DNA of 64,000 bases from Cognatiyoonia sp965661665 (GCF_965661665.1 NZ_CBFIEO010000015.1:12187-76186); one strand, 5' to 3'. Positions 27,935-37,118 are shown, counted from the first letter of the stretch. Numbers and translations: made by a program. Notes: a model not told the origin generated them from the sequence alone.

Positions 27935-28212
27935 TTAAAGTAGCCTATGGCGCTGTAATGCTGTTGTTTTCAGCGCACGCACACCGTGTTTTGCAATCGC
28001 ACGCTCCCATTCTGTGTATTCCTCCACCGTCAGTTCATATCGCTCCAACGCCTCATCCCGCTTGATAAGACCACTCGTCACTGCCATCATAATCGCCGCT
28101 TTGCGTGATGCCACCCAACGCGATGTCTCAAACGGCTGAAGATCGGCACGGGTCAGCATGGAGCCGTTTGGCAAGGTTTCGGAGCGCGGGCCATCAATCT
28201 TTTCAGATACAT
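27935..28212 (-). pseudogene. sciP: SciP-like (DUF1153) CtrA-antagonist, N-terminal frameshift
   Basis: DUF1153 proteins are small helix-turn-helix proteins; in Caulobacter SciP binds CtrA and blocks its targets. The body matches: SMLTRADLQP, SRWVASRKAAI, GLIKRDEALERYELTVEEYTEWERAI, HGVRALKTT. The family start MYLK is present at ATG 28212, but one A is missing from the following A-run (four where five are expected), so it leaves frame before IDGPRSETLPNGS. A product could still begin at TTG 28174 or ATG 28162, giving 75-79 residues, so it may be partly functional. It lies 91 bases upstream of the ctrA remnant, same strand. Confidence 0.7.
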
Positions 28213-28338
28213 CTGATACCAGCCTTGTCGTTCGGGCTGATTAGTCCGCCAAAGCCTTTAAGGACTGGTAACTTCGAGGGGTTGGATATACGTCACATTT
28301 TCCTATATTTCCGTTCTAGCTTAACTTGGACCTGAGCT

Positions 28339-29478
28339 ATGTCGTTGGAGACCACACTCAACTCACTGGGCTTTGCCAAGCCCCCGTCGGAGACGCGCGT
28401 TGTCGTGGCGATGTCGGGTGGTGTGGACAGTTCTGTTGTGGCCGCGATGTTGAAGGACGAAGGCTATGACGTCGTCGGCGTCACCTTGCAGCTTTACGAC
28501 CACGGCGCGGCCTTGGTCAAAAAAGGGGCCTGCTGTGCGGGCCGTGATATTCATGACGCGCGCCGTGTGGCAGACGAGATGAACTTCCCGCACTACGTGT
28601 TGGACTATGAAAATACCTTCCGTGAGGCTGTGATTGATGAGTTTGCGGACAGCTACCTAGCTGGCGCAACACCGGTACCCTGTATTCGCTGCAATGAGCG
28701 GGTGAAATTCAAGGATCTGCTTGAAACTGCAAAAGACCTTGATGCCGACTGCATGGCGACTGGGCACTATATCCAACGGATGGTGGGGTCTGAGGGGGCG
28801 GAGCTGCACTGCGCCGCCGACCCAAGTAAAGATCAAAGCTATTTCCTGTTTTCGACCACGCAAGAGCAACTCGACTATCTTCGTTTCCCGTTGGGCCATC
28901 ATCCGTCCAAGGATGAAACCCGCGCGCTTGCGGCGAAGTATGGCCTGAGCGTGGCGGACAAGCCCGACAGCCAAGACATCTGCTTTGTGCCAAACGGCAA
29001 CTACGCAGCAGTAATCGAAAAGTTGCGCCCAGGGGCGGCGGAACCAGGCGAGATTGTCGACACAGACGGCACCGTTCTAGGCATGCACAACGGCGTGATC
29101 CATTACACGATCGGACAACGACGTGGGCTTGGCATCGGCGGGCTTGCAACGCCGCTTTATGTGGTGAAGCTCGACGTTGAGAAAAAGCATGTCATCGTTG
29201 GTCCAAAAGAGATGCTGGCGACCCGTAAGGTGCCGATCCGCGAAGTGAACTGGATCGGTGACGGGGGCTTCATGGACGGTGGCGAACGTCAGATTGCAGT
29301 CAAGGTCCGCTCCACCCGTCCGCCGACCGACGCGATCCTGCGGCCAATCTCTGGCACCGAAGCCGAAGTTGAACTGGCCGCAGCAGAGGAAGGCGTCTCC
29401 CCTGGGCAGGCTTGTGCGTTCTATGACCCTAACAACAGCCGCGTTCTGGGTGGTGGTTGGATTTGGCGCGGGTACTAA
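28339..29478 (+). CDS. mnmA: tRNA-specific 2-thiouridylase MnmA
   Basis: 379 residues. MnmA adds the 2-thio group to the wobble uridine of tRNA-Lys, Glu and Gln. The PP-loop VVVAMSGGVDSSVVAAML starts near residue 22. The catalytic Cys lies in TPVPCIRCNERVKF near residue 117 and the persulfide-forming partner in DSQDICFVPNGNY near residue 217. YTIGQRRGLGIGG and the C-terminal beta-barrel (VSPGQACAFYD) are typical. It stands alone between sciP, read in the opposite direction, and the convergent SLC13 gene ten bases downstream. Confidence 0.96.
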   Translation: MSLETTLNSLGFAKPPSETRVVVAMSGGVDSSVVAAMLKDEGYDVVGVTLQLYDHGAALVKKGACCAGRDIHDARRVADEMNFPHYVLDYENTFREAVIDEFADSYLAGATPVPCIRCNERVKFKDLLETAKDLDADCMATGHYIQRMVGSEGAELHCAADPSKDQSYFLFSTTQEQLDYLRFPLGHHPSKDETRALAAKYGLSVADKPDSQDICFVPNGNYAAVIEKLRPGAAEPGEIVDTDGTVLGMHNGVIHYTIGQRRGLGIGGLATPLYVVKLDVEKKHVIVGPKEMLATRKVPIREVNWIGDGGFMDGGERQIAVKVRSTRPPTDAILRPISGTEAEVELAAAEEGVSPGQACAFYDPNNSRVLGGGWIWRGY

Positions 29479-29488
29479 GCGGCCCGCG

Positions 29489-31372
29489 CTAGAACACCAC
29501 GTTCATCACGGTGAGGGAGACGATCAAGAACAGGATCGTCATGATCCCCCCACTCTTCATGAAATCCACCACGCGGTAGCCCGCAGGGCCCATAATCAGC
29601 GCGTTGACCTGATGCGTGGGGATCAGGAAGGAGTTCGAGGTGGAGATCGCCACGGTCAGTGCAAAGATCGCCGGATCGCCACCTGCCGCCACAGCGATGG
29701 ATACAGCCAATGGCACCAAAAGCACGGTCGCACCAACGTTTGACATCACCAGCGTGAAACCCGTCGCCAAGACCGCGACACCCGCTTGCAGGCCCCAAAT
29801 CGGCCAGCCGTGCAACAGAGTCAGGATTTGTTGTGCGATCCAACTTGCCGTGCCGGTGTTCTGAACCGCCTGCCCCAAGGGGATCAAACTGGCGAGGAGG
29901 AACACCGTCTGCCAACTTACCGCTTCATAGGCCTCATCAATCCGCAGAACATTCGTCGCAATCATCCCGCAGGCTCCCGTGAGCAAAGCCAGCGACAGGC
30001 GCATGTCGGTAAAAAGGATCAGCCCAAGCGTGATGAGGAAAAACAAAAGTGCCCAGACTACCTTGTTCGGGCGCAAGTCTTCCATTGGGAAGTCGGAGGT
30101 CACGACCACGAAATCACGATCCTTCGTCAGTCGTGCCAAGCGGTCCCATGCAGTGAATGCCACCAGAGTATCGCCGGCGCGCAGCGGTTCATTGCTGATG
30201 TCGGTGACAGCGTGGTCTTCTGTCTCAACGAGGCTCAACGTTTCACCACCACGGTGGATCGCCAGCAACCCCAAGCCATAGGTTTTGCGCATGACCACAT
30301 CGCGGGCTGACTTGCCGATGAGATCGGAGTCGGGTGGAACAACCACCTCCGCCACGCCAGCGACTGTTGGCGCGTAGGCTTCGGCAAAGATGTCGAGTTC
30401 CGGCAAAACGTCTAGCCCATAGTCATTGGCCATTGCTTGAATGACCTTCCGGCGTCCCATGATCGCCAACCGGCAAGGGTCTTGCACGGTGGTCGACGTG
30501 ACGGGGGAGAAGAACCGCTGCCCTTTGTGATACGATCCCAAGATGTAGCAATTGTGGGCGACCATAATATCTTCGAAGGTTTGGCCGCGTAGGATCGAAC
30601 CCTCCGGCACGACAACTTCGACCAGATCAGATTTCAGACCGTAAATCTTCTTGAGATAATCGCGGACGGACTGGCCGCTACTACCTTCGTCTTTGGACCC
30701 GATATTCGGCAGAACCCAACGGCCCAACAGCACGAAATAAAGAATACCCGTCAGAACTAAGGCTATCCCCACAGGCGTAACGGAGAAGAGCGTGAAAATC
30801 TCCATCTGTTGATCCGTGGGCAGCATGTCGTTTGAGCTGATGATGAGGTCGTTGAGCAGGATCAAAGGCGATGACCCCACCAAGGTCATCGTGCCGCCAA
30901 GGATCGCGCAAAAGCCCATCGGCATCAGCAAACGACTCATGGGCAGTTCCGTCCGCACAGAAATTCGGCTGACCACGGGCAAGAACAACGCCGCCGCACC
31001 AACGTTTTGCATGAAGCTTGAGATCAAGCCGACCGTGCCGGAAATGATCGGGATGATCCGCACTTCGGTCTTGCCACCGTATTTGAGGATCGCCGCAGCG
31101 ACTTTGCTCATAATGCCGGTCTTGTCCAAGCCTGCCCCAATGATCATCACCGCAATGATCGACACCACCGCGTTACTGGCCAGACCATCAAAGAGGTGGT
31201 TCACGTCCGCAAGGTTGCCAAGGCCGGGCATCTGGCTCAACAGCCCGAGCAAAACCATCACAAGGATCGCCGCAAGGTCGATGCGCACAATCACTGACAC
31301 GAACAAACCAACCGTCAATGCCAGCAATCCCAAGACCACTGCCATTTCGAACGTAAGCGCCAGATTTTCCAA
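29489..31372 (-). CDS. SLC13-family permease with paired TrkA-C domains
   Basis: 627 residues. Two blocks of hydrophobic helices (about residues 5-210 and 415-627) flank a soluble middle with two RCK_C/TrkA-C modules (VEVVVPEGSILRGQTFEDI and AEVVVPPDSDLIGKSARDV). The re-entrant motifs MGFCAILGGTMTLVGSSPLIL and TSNSFLIPTHQVNALIMGPAGY are those of the divalent-anion:Na+ symporter (ArsB/CitM-like) superfamily. Such proteins move dicarboxylates, sulfate or similar anions, and the TrkA-C modules suggest ligand control. The substrate cannot be read from the sequence. Confidence 0.87.
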   Translation of the reverse strand: MENLALTFEMAVVLGLLALTVGLFVSVIVRIDLAAILVMVLLGLLSQMPGLGNLADVNHLFDGLASNAVVSIIAVMIIGAGLDKTGIMSKVAAAILKYGGKTEVRIIPIISGTVGLISSFMQNVGAAALFLPVVSRISVRTELPMSRLLMPMGFCAILGGTMTLVGSSPLILLNDLIISSNDMLPTDQQMEIFTLFSVTPVGIALVLTGILYFVLLGRWVLPNIGSKDEGSSGQSVRDYLKKIYGLKSDLVEVVVPEGSILRGQTFEDIMVAHNCYILGSYHKGQRFFSPVTSTTVQDPCRLAIMGRRKVIQAMANDYGLDVLPELDIFAEAYAPTVAGVAEVVVPPDSDLIGKSARDVVMRKTYGLGLLAIHRGGETLSLVETEDHAVTDISNEPLRAGDTLVAFTAWDRLARLTKDRDFVVVTSDFPMEDLRPNKVVWALLFFLITLGLILFTDMRLSLALLTGACGMIATNVLRIDEAYEAVSWQTVFLLASLIPLGQAVQNTGTASWIAQQILTLLHGWPIWGLQAGVAVLATGFTLVMSNVGATVLLVPLAVSIAVAAGGDPAIFALTVAISTSNSFLIPTHQVNALIMGPAGYRVVDFMKSGGIMTILFLIVSLTVMNVVF

Positions 31373-31535
31373 GATGCGTTCCCCTTTGATGCTTGTTACA
31401 ACCTCACCCCCACCAGACGCAATATTCTGACACGGGGAAACTTGCGAAATGATGACCTGTTCGCACGCGCAACAGGTGTTGGGAAATTCACACCGCTGGC
31501 TGGTACCAGACCAAAAGAAGTTCTAGGGGTTGCTC

Positions 31536-32399
31536 ATGATCTATTCGTCTGCACAAGACTGGCGCGATGCGCCCAATAAACGCTCCCTGCTTTTCGCGAT
31601 GTCGGGACTGGGGAAGACCTATGTCTCCAACATCCTGCGCGACAGCGGGGATTGGTTTCACTATTCCATCGATTACCGCATCGGTACCCGCTACATGGGT
31701 GAACGGATCGCGGACAATGCCAAGCGGGAAGCGATGAAGGTGCCGTTCCTGCGCGACCTTCTGAAGTCGAACTCGATCTACATCGGCTCAAATATCTCCT
31801 TCGATGACCTCAAGCCGATCTCATCTTATCTCGGAAAACCAGGGGATCCGGACAAAGGTGGGCTGCTTTGGGACGAATACACCCGCCGTCAGGATCAGTT
31901 TCAGGCGTCCGAGATTGCCGCCCTACATGACACCGGTCACTTCATGGACCGCGCCAAGGATCTTTATGGCTATCCGCATTTCGTCTGCGACACTGGCGGG
32001 TCGATTTGCGAATGGGTGGACGTCAACAATCCAGACGATCCCATCATGGAAGACCTTGCCTCAAAAACCCTGATAATCTGGATCGAAGGGACCGACGCAC
32101 ATACCGAAGAACTGGTGCGCAGGTTCGACAAAGAACCCAAGCCGATGTCTTACGATCCCGCGTTCTTGCTCAAATGCTGGAGTAAGTACCTCAAAGAGCA
32201 TCAGGTCGCTGAAGACAAAGTGGACCCAGATCATTTTATTCGCTGGACTTATGCCTCCGCCCTTGCGCACCGCCAGCCGCGTTATCGCGCGATGGCCGAT
32301 GGGTGGGGTTTGACCGTCAAGGCCGAGGACATGGTCAAGGTCAGGGCCGCTGAGGACTTTATCGATGTTGTAGCAGACGCGCTTGAGATGCGCGGCTAA
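31536..32399 (+). CDS. P-loop ATPase-like protein of unknown function
   Basis: 287 residues. Near residue 25 there is a compact nucleotide-binding loop (FAMSGLGKTYVSNILRD), then a kinase-like layout (HYSIDYRIGTRYMGERI, ICEWVD, LIIWIEGTDAHTEELVRRF). This resembles small P-loop kinases, but I cannot assign a substrate. ATG 31536 has AGGGG seven bases upstream. It is 42 bases upstream of metA in the same direction, so it may be in the methionine operon, which is the only functional hint. Confidence 0.65.
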   Translation: MIYSSAQDWRDAPNKRSLLFAMSGLGKTYVSNILRDSGDWFHYSIDYRIGTRYMGERIADNAKREAMKVPFLRDLLKSNSIYIGSNISFDDLKPISSYLGKPGDPDKGGLLWDEYTRRQDQFQASEIAALHDTGHFMDRAKDLYGYPHFVCDTGGSICEWVDVNNPDDPIMEDLASKTLIIWIEGTDAHTEELVRRFDKEPKPMSYDPAFLLKCWSKYLKEHQVAEDKVDPDHFIRWTYASALAHRQPRYRAMADGWGLTVKAEDMVKVRAAEDFIDVVADALEMRG

Positions 32400-32441
32400 C
32401 ACCCCTAACTTGGTTTTCCCACGTATACAGGATTAAAGATC

Positions 32442-33356
32442 ATGCCGATCAAACTGCCCCGTTCCCTGCCGGCCTTTGACGTGCTGTCGCGCGAAGGGGT
32501 TATGGTGATGGGCGAAGATGCGGCGTCCCGTCAGGATATCCGCCCACTGCGGATCGCGCTTTTGAACCTAATGCCCAAAAAGATCGATACGGAGAACCAA
32601 TTCGCTCGCCTGATCGGCGCGACACCGCTCCAGATCGAGCTATCACTGCTCAGGATGTCTGAACATCAGACCAAGAACACCGCCGCCGCACATATGGAAG
32701 AGTTCTATCAACCTTTCCAAGCGGTGAAGGATCAGAAGTTCGACGGCCTCATCATTACTGGCGCCCCTATTGAGCATCTTGAGTTCGAAGACGTAACATA
32801 TTGGGAAGAGTTGAAAGAGGTGATGGATTGGACCCAAACCAACGTCCATTCGACCTTTGGCGTTTGTTGGGGTGGCATGGCGATGATCAACCATTTCCAC
32901 AACGTGCCAAAACATATCTTGGACGCGAAAGCGTTTGGCTGTTTCCGGCACACCAACATGGATCCCGCGTCACCCTATCTGCGCGGGTTTTCGGATGATT
33001 GCGTCATCCCCGTCAGTCGCTGGACGGAGATGCGGCAGGACGAGATTGATTTTGCGGGGCTCAAGACCCTGATTACCAGTTCTGAGGTTGGTCCGGCCTT
33101 GGTCGAAGATGTGGCACATCGCGCGCTCTATATCTTCAACCACTTCGAATACGATAGTGATACGCTGAAAGGTGAATATGACCGCGATATAGCCAATGGC
33201 ACGCCTATTAATGTGCCAATCAATTATTACCCCGAAAATGACCCAACGGAAAAACCCACCAACCGCTGGCGAAGCCACGCACACCTCCTATATGGCAATT
33301 GGGTCAACGAAATTTATCAAACAACCGCATACGATCTTAATGCAATTGGCACGTAG
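32442..33356 (+). CDS. metA: Homoserine O-acyltransferase MetA, probably acetyl-specific
   Basis: 304 residues. MetA acylates homoserine at the first committed step of methionine synthesis. The catalytic Cys is in FGVCWGGMAM near residue 142, with His in FNHFEYD near 235. Residue 111 is Glu (TGAPIEHLEFEDV). In this family Gly111 goes with succinyl-CoA and Glu111 with acetyl-CoA, so homoserine O-acetyltransferase activity is the better call even though automatic labels often say succinyltransferase. The last 17 bases overlap the next gene's start. Confidence 0.93.
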   Translation: MPIKLPRSLPAFDVLSREGVMVMGEDAASRQDIRPLRIALLNLMPKKIDTENQFARLIGATPLQIELSLLRMSEHQTKNTAAAHMEEFYQPFQAVKDQKFDGLIITGAPIEHLEFEDVTYWEELKEVMDWTQTNVHSTFGVCWGGMAMINHFHNVPKHILDAKAFGCFRHTNMDPASPYLRGFSDDCVIPVSRWTEMRQDEIDFAGLKTLITSSEVGPALVEDVAHRALYIFNHFEYDSDTLKGEYDRDIANGTPINVPINYYPENDPTEKPTNRWRSHAHLLYGNWVNEIYQTTAYDLNAIGT

Positions 33357-34338
33357 AACTTTCACATTTGCAGGTGCAGCTTTGGCTGTTGGCGCGGTCG
33401 CGACCACAGCGCTCGGCCGCTCGCGGGTGCAAAGTGCGGAAGAAAGCTTTCCCCCAATCGGTCAGTTTGTCGATGTTAAGGGCCGCAAGGTTCACTATGT
33501 CCAAGAGGGATCTGGCCCTGATGTTGTGCTGCTGCACGGCGCAGGCGGCAACCTGCGGGAATTTACCTTTGACCTCGTTGGTCGCCTGACAGATCGCTAC
33601 CGTGTCACAGTCTTTGATCGCCCCGGCATGGGCTATACGGACCGCGTGCCAGAAGTCGATGACAGCGCGTATGCCACCGAAGGCGACAGCCCCTTGGATC
33701 AAGCGGACATGCTGCTCAAAGCCAGCGAAAAGCTGGGGCTAGAGGCCCCTATCGTTGCGGGTCACAGCTTTGGTGGCATCGTCTCTATGGCTTGGGCAAA
33801 CCTCGGCTTGGACAGCGAAAGCCCGGCTAACGCTGCGGCTGTCGTCTCACTCGCAGGCGTTTTGATGCCGTGGCCCGGTGAATTGGGTCAATATTACCGT
33901 GTCAACGGTAGCGCCTTTGGCGGCGTTGTCACCATTCCCTTGATTTCCGCGCTGGCGTCCGACCAACGGATCAACGACACGATTGACGCAATCTTTGCGC
34001 CACAACCTGCACCTGAAGGCTATGCGGAGTATGTGGGCGGACAGCTGACACTGCGCCCCGACCAGTTCCGTGCGAATGTACGTCAGGTCAACACCCTGCG
34101 TCCCCATGTGGTTGAGATGTCGAAACGGTATCCAGAGCTGGAGCTGCCCATCGAAATCGTGCACGGCGTCGAAGACACCACCGTGCCAATCGAAGTGCAT
34201 CCCTACGAGTTGTCTAAGATTGTCCCTTCGGCGTTTCTTACCGAACTACCGGGTGTAGGCCACATGCCGCACCATGCCGACCCAGATGCAACGCTTGCCG
34301 CGATTGATCGCGCTGCAAGTCGCGCCGGATTGCGCTAA
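33340..34338 (+). CDS. Exported alpha/beta hydrolase
   Basis: 332 residues with a signal sequence of twin-arginine type (LARRTFTFAGAALAVGAVATTALG), then an alpha/beta hydrolase. VVLLHGAGGNLREF gives the oxyanion region, the nucleophile is in GHSFGG near residue 149, Asp is in HGVEDTTVPIEV and His in GVGHMPHHADP. All three catalytic residues are present. The substrate is unknown; haloperoxidase- and epoxide-hydrolase-like folds share this layout. It overlaps the end of metA, so expression is probably linked. Confidence 0.85.
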   Translation: MQLARRTFTFAGAALAVGAVATTALGRSRVQSAEESFPPIGQFVDVKGRKVHYVQEGSGPDVVLLHGAGGNLREFTFDLVGRLTDRYRVTVFDRPGMGYTDRVPEVDDSAYATEGDSPLDQADMLLKASEKLGLEAPIVAGHSFGGIVSMAWANLGLDSESPANAAAVVSLAGVLMPWPGELGQYYRVNGSAFGGVVTIPLISALASDQRINDTIDAIFAPQPAPEGYAEYVGGQLTLRPDQFRANVRQVNTLRPHVVEMSKRYPELELPIEIVHGVEDTTVPIEVHPYELSKIVPSAFLTELPGVGHMPHHADPDATLAAIDRAASRAGLR

Positions 34339-34379
34339 CCCCTCGCACACCCCATATTGCCCTACAGTCAGGAGGCGTC

Positions 34380-34730
34380 ATGGCTAAACCATTCGACGGC
34401 GACATTAGCCGTTTCTACGCAGAGCGCGCACCGCAAGAGGTCCACAACGCGATTGAATCCGCGAACAAGGGGCAAATTCTGAACTCTGATTTTCCCTATG
34501 ACAAACGCTGGAAGCGTGCTGACTACGAAGCCGCCATTAAAGAAACGCTGACGCGGATAAATTCCGATCATTCGCCGTGGAAGGTCGTAAAATCCGATGA
34601 CAAGCGCCGCGCGCGGGTCAACGCGATCCGCACGGTCCTGAGCAATCTGGATTATTCGTGCAAGGATCCTGAAGCACTCGGTGAGATCGACAGCAAAGTC
34701 GCGGGCGGCATCGTCCTCTGGAATGGGTAA
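34380..34730 (+). pseudogene. Polyphosphate kinase 2 remnant with catalytic core deleted
   Basis: A 116-residue open frame in which two ends of a PPK2 protein are joined. The first 50 residues (MAKPFDGDISRFY ... FPYDKRWKRADYEAAI) match the PPK2 N-terminal arm. From about residue 58 it reads as the C-terminus (INSDHSPWKVVKSDDKRRARVNAIRTVL, CKDPEALGEID). The roughly 180-residue middle holding Walker A, Walker B and the lid is absent, and the frame is kept across the join. It cannot bind nucleotide or phosphorylate. A reading frame without stops means a small protein could still be made. The stop overlaps the TetR start by eight bases. Confidence 0.75.
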
Positions 34731-35340
34731 ACGCGGCTATCACCACGGCAACCTGCGTGAAGCACTGGTTGAAGCCTGTCTCAAGCTCATTGAAGCAAAG
34801 GGACCGACGGGGTTTACGCTGTCCGAGGCGTCCCGCGAGGCTGGCGTGACCCCCGCCGCCCTCTACCGACATTTCGAAGGCCGCGACGATCTGATCGCGG
34901 AAGCCGCACGCCAAGGCTATGAAATTTTCGCTGATCTGATGGAATACGCCTATTCCACCGGCCAACCTTCCTCCCTCGCTGCATTTGAAGCTACGGGGCG
35001 TGCCTATCTGGCCTTTGCTCAGAAATACCCCGGCCATTATATCGCGATGTTCGAATCCGGCGTTTCCATCAACCGCACGCCGGAACTCAACGCCGTCGCC
35101 ACCCGCGCAATGGGCGTCTTGGAGAAAGCGGCCGCTGACCTCAGCCAGCATATTCCAGAGGAAAAACGTCCACCGCCACAGATGTTTTCTGCCCACATCT
35201 GGGCGATGAGCCACGGCGTGGTGGAGCTTTTTGCTCGCGGCGCACCTGGCACGCAAAGCCCCTACCCACCCGATGATCTGCTAGAGACAGGGATTGGTGT
35301 GTATCTTCGCGGCCTTGGCCTCGTCGCACCTAACAGTTAA
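34723..35340 (+). CDS. TetR/AcrR-family transcriptional regulator
   Basis: 205 residues. The N-terminal helix-turn-helix is clear: YHHGNLREALVEACLKLIEAKG, FTLSEASREAGVTPAALYRHFEGRDDLIAEAARQGYEIF (residues about 5-70). The C-terminal ligand domain is a TetR_C-type (WHG) fold. ATG 34723 lies inside the end of the PPK2 remnant. The target could be the pagL-like gene 74 bases downstream, but that is position-based only. Confidence 0.88.
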   Translation: MGKRGYHHGNLREALVEACLKLIEAKGPTGFTLSEASREAGVTPAALYRHFEGRDDLIAEAARQGYEIFADLMEYAYSTGQPSSLAAFEATGRAYLAFAQKYPGHYIAMFESGVSINRTPELNAVATRAMGVLEKAAADLSQHIPEEKRPPPQMFSAHIWAMSHGVVELFARGAPGTQSPYPPDDLLETGIGVYLRGLGLVAPNS

Positions 35341-35414
35341 GTACTACTCAATCTGCATGCGTGCTGTTACACCCCTTCAAAAGAGCCGTTTAAGACCTGA
35401 TTGGGAGATCGTAT

Positions 35415-35930
35415 ATGGAAGGTTGGCTTGCGGGCGTGTTTGCCGTGTTCGGGGCGGTCGACGTTTACCTGAATGATTGTCAGACCAGTTGTTTTGCCTA
35501 TTCCGATGCCACTGCGCGGGTGCATGCACAGGCGGGTGCGACAGAATTTAACAACCGCTGGATCGGGCAAGAGGTGCTCTTGGGCTACGACTTTGGCCGC
35601 AAATACGGCCCCTTCCAACCGACCATCGCTGCCTCCATCACCGACATGGGTGATGCGTGGATCGGTGCAGGCGTGAAATGGAACACTCAGCACCTCTTTG
35701 ACAGCCACTTCTATTTCGAAACCTACGCCATGCCCGGCCTCTACGCTGCTGGCGCTGGTCCCGACATCGGCGGGTTCATTCAGTTCCGCGGCTCCATCGG
35801 GTTTGGCTATGAATTTGAAAACGGCGTCCAAGCTCTCATCGCATACGACCACCGCTCCAACGCGCACATCTGGAAGACAAACCCGGGACTGGAAACCTTC
35901 CACCTCCGCGTGTCATTTCCGTTGGACTGA
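35415..35930 (+). CDS. Lipid A deacylase PagL-family outer-membrane protein
   Basis: 171 residues of an eight-strand barrel. The active-site signature of PagL is visible at the C-terminus: YDHRSNAHIW (His and Ser) followed by NPGLETFHLRVSF (Glu) and a terminal Phe-Pro-Leu-Asp. PagL removes an ester-linked acyl chain from lipid A. The first 15 residues are not a classical signal peptide (MEGWLAGVFAVFGAVDVYL), so the true start may be different, or the signal short. A bidirectional terminator follows. Confidence 0.75.
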   Translation: MEGWLAGVFAVFGAVDVYLNDCQTSCFAYSDATARVHAQAGATEFNNRWIGQEVLLGYDFGRKYGPFQPTIAASITDMGDAWIGAGVKWNTQHLFDSHFYFETYAMPGLYAAGAGPDIGGFIQFRGSIGFGYEFENGVQALIAYDHRSNAHIWKTNPGLETFHLRVSFPLD

Positions 35931-35961
35931 CGGGCCAAAGAGTAAAAGCACTCAAGAAAGA

Positions 35962-35990
35962 AAAAGGGCGGCCCGCTGGACCGCCCTTTT
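35962..35990. terminator. Bidirectional terminator between pagL-like gene and rpsI
   Basis: A ten-base-pair stem (AAAAGGGCGG / CCGCCCTTTT) with a nine-base loop. The A/T ends give a T-run in both directions, so it can serve both converging transcripts. Confidence 0.85.
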
Positions 35991-36009
35991 GCATTTGATG
36001 GAAAGCAGA

Positions 36010-36507
36010 TTAACGCTTGGAGAACTGGAAGCTCTTCCGCGCTTTTGCTTTACCGTACTTCTTACGCTCAACAACGCGGCTGTCGCGTGTGAGGAAGCCA
36101 GCGGCTTTCAGCGCGCCGCGCAAGGACGGATCGTAAAGCTGGAGCGCTTTTGAGATGCCGTGCTTAACCGCACCCGCCTGACCTGACAGGCCGCCGCCTT
36201 TGACAGTTGCCATAACGTCGAACTGATCGACAACGCCTGCCACCTGAAACGGCTGACGCAGGATCATCTGCAGGACAGGACGTGCGAAGTAAACTGGCAT
36301 ATCTTTGCCGTTCACTGTGACCTTGCCAGAACCTGGCTTGATCCAGACACGTGCAATCGCGTCCTTACGCTTCCCAGTCGCATAAGAGCGACCCAGTTCG
36401 TCACGAACAGGCTCACGGGTGATGACAGTTTCGACCACAGCTTCTGGCGCCTCTACGCCTTCAGTAACTTGGCCCAGCTCTTCGAGTGAGTTGACTTGAT
36501 CGGCCAT
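36010..36507 (-). CDS. rpsI: 30S ribosomal protein S9
   Basis: 165 residues. An alphaproteobacterial N-terminal extension of about 35 residues precedes the S9 core (YATGKRKDAIARVWIKPGSGKVTVNGKDM). GLSGQAGAVKHGISKAL lies in the middle and the basic tail ends in FSKR, the C-terminus that reaches the P-site tRNA. The start codon overlaps the rplM stop by one base. Confidence 0.97.
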   Translation of the reverse strand: MADQVNSLEELGQVTEGVEAPEAVVETVITREPVRDELGRSYATGKRKDAIARVWIKPGSGKVTVNGKDMPVYFARPVLQMILRQPFQVAGVVDQFDVMATVKGGGLSGQAGAVKHGISKALQLYDPSLRGALKAAGFLTRDSRVVERKKYGKAKARKSFQFSKR

Positions 36508-36968
36508 TATGCAGTCCTCGTATTCTTTTTGTTCATGGAAGCAACGTCCAGAACTTCCGGCTTCTGCGCGTCCATGCCGTGCTCGGCACCAGCGAAAACG
36601 CGAAGGTGTGTCATTTGCTGGCGGGACAGCTTGCCACCTGGCAGCATGCGCTGGACGGCTTTCATGATCACGCGCTCTGGGTGATCGCCTTCCAAAATCT
36701 CAGCTTTTGTGCGGGATTTGATGCCGCCTGGGTGGCCAGTGTGCCAGTAGTACTTTTCATCACGCTTGTTGCCGGTCATCTGGACCTTCTCAGCGTTGAT
36801 GACGATGATGTTGTCGCCCATATCCATGTGTGGTGTGAAGGACGGCTTGTGCTTGCCACGCAAGCGCATCGCGATGATCGATGCAAGACGGCCCAGAACG
36901 ATGCCTTCGGCGTCGATCACGTACCATTTCTTGTCGATATCCGCGGGAGTAGCGGTAAAGGTTTTCAT
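36507..36968 (-). CDS. rplM: 50S ribosomal protein L13
   Basis: 153 residues. Signatures are WYVIDAEGIVLGRLAS near residue 14, GDNIIVINAEKVQMTGNK and the LRVFAGAEHGMDAQKPEVLDV end. ATG 36968 (MKTFTATPADIDKKW) is the homologous start; a longer reading to 37007 is not supported. It forms the usual rplM-rpsI operon. Confidence 0.97.
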   Translation of the reverse strand: MKTFTATPADIDKKWYVIDAEGIVLGRLASIIAMRLRGKHKPSFTPHMDMGDNIIVINAEKVQMTGNKRDEKYYWHTGHPGGIKSRTKAEILEGDHPERVIMKAVQRMLPGGKLSRQQMTHLRVFAGAEHGMDAQKPEVLDVASMNKKNTRTA

Positions 36969-37118
36969 ATCGGTCTCAGTGTTTCGGGGGCGAACACGCC
37001 CTGTCATTCAGATTGGAGCGTTATATAGCGGTTGCACTCCCAGTCAACAGGCTGATGCCCTGAATTCGTAATGTAATTCAATAGGTTAAAAATTAGGTAT
37101 TATGTTACCCCATCTAAC

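Noticed and set aside
34380..34730. Independent small protein instead of PPK2 remnant
   Set aside because: Both ends match PPK2 in the right order, with only the central catalytic part missing.
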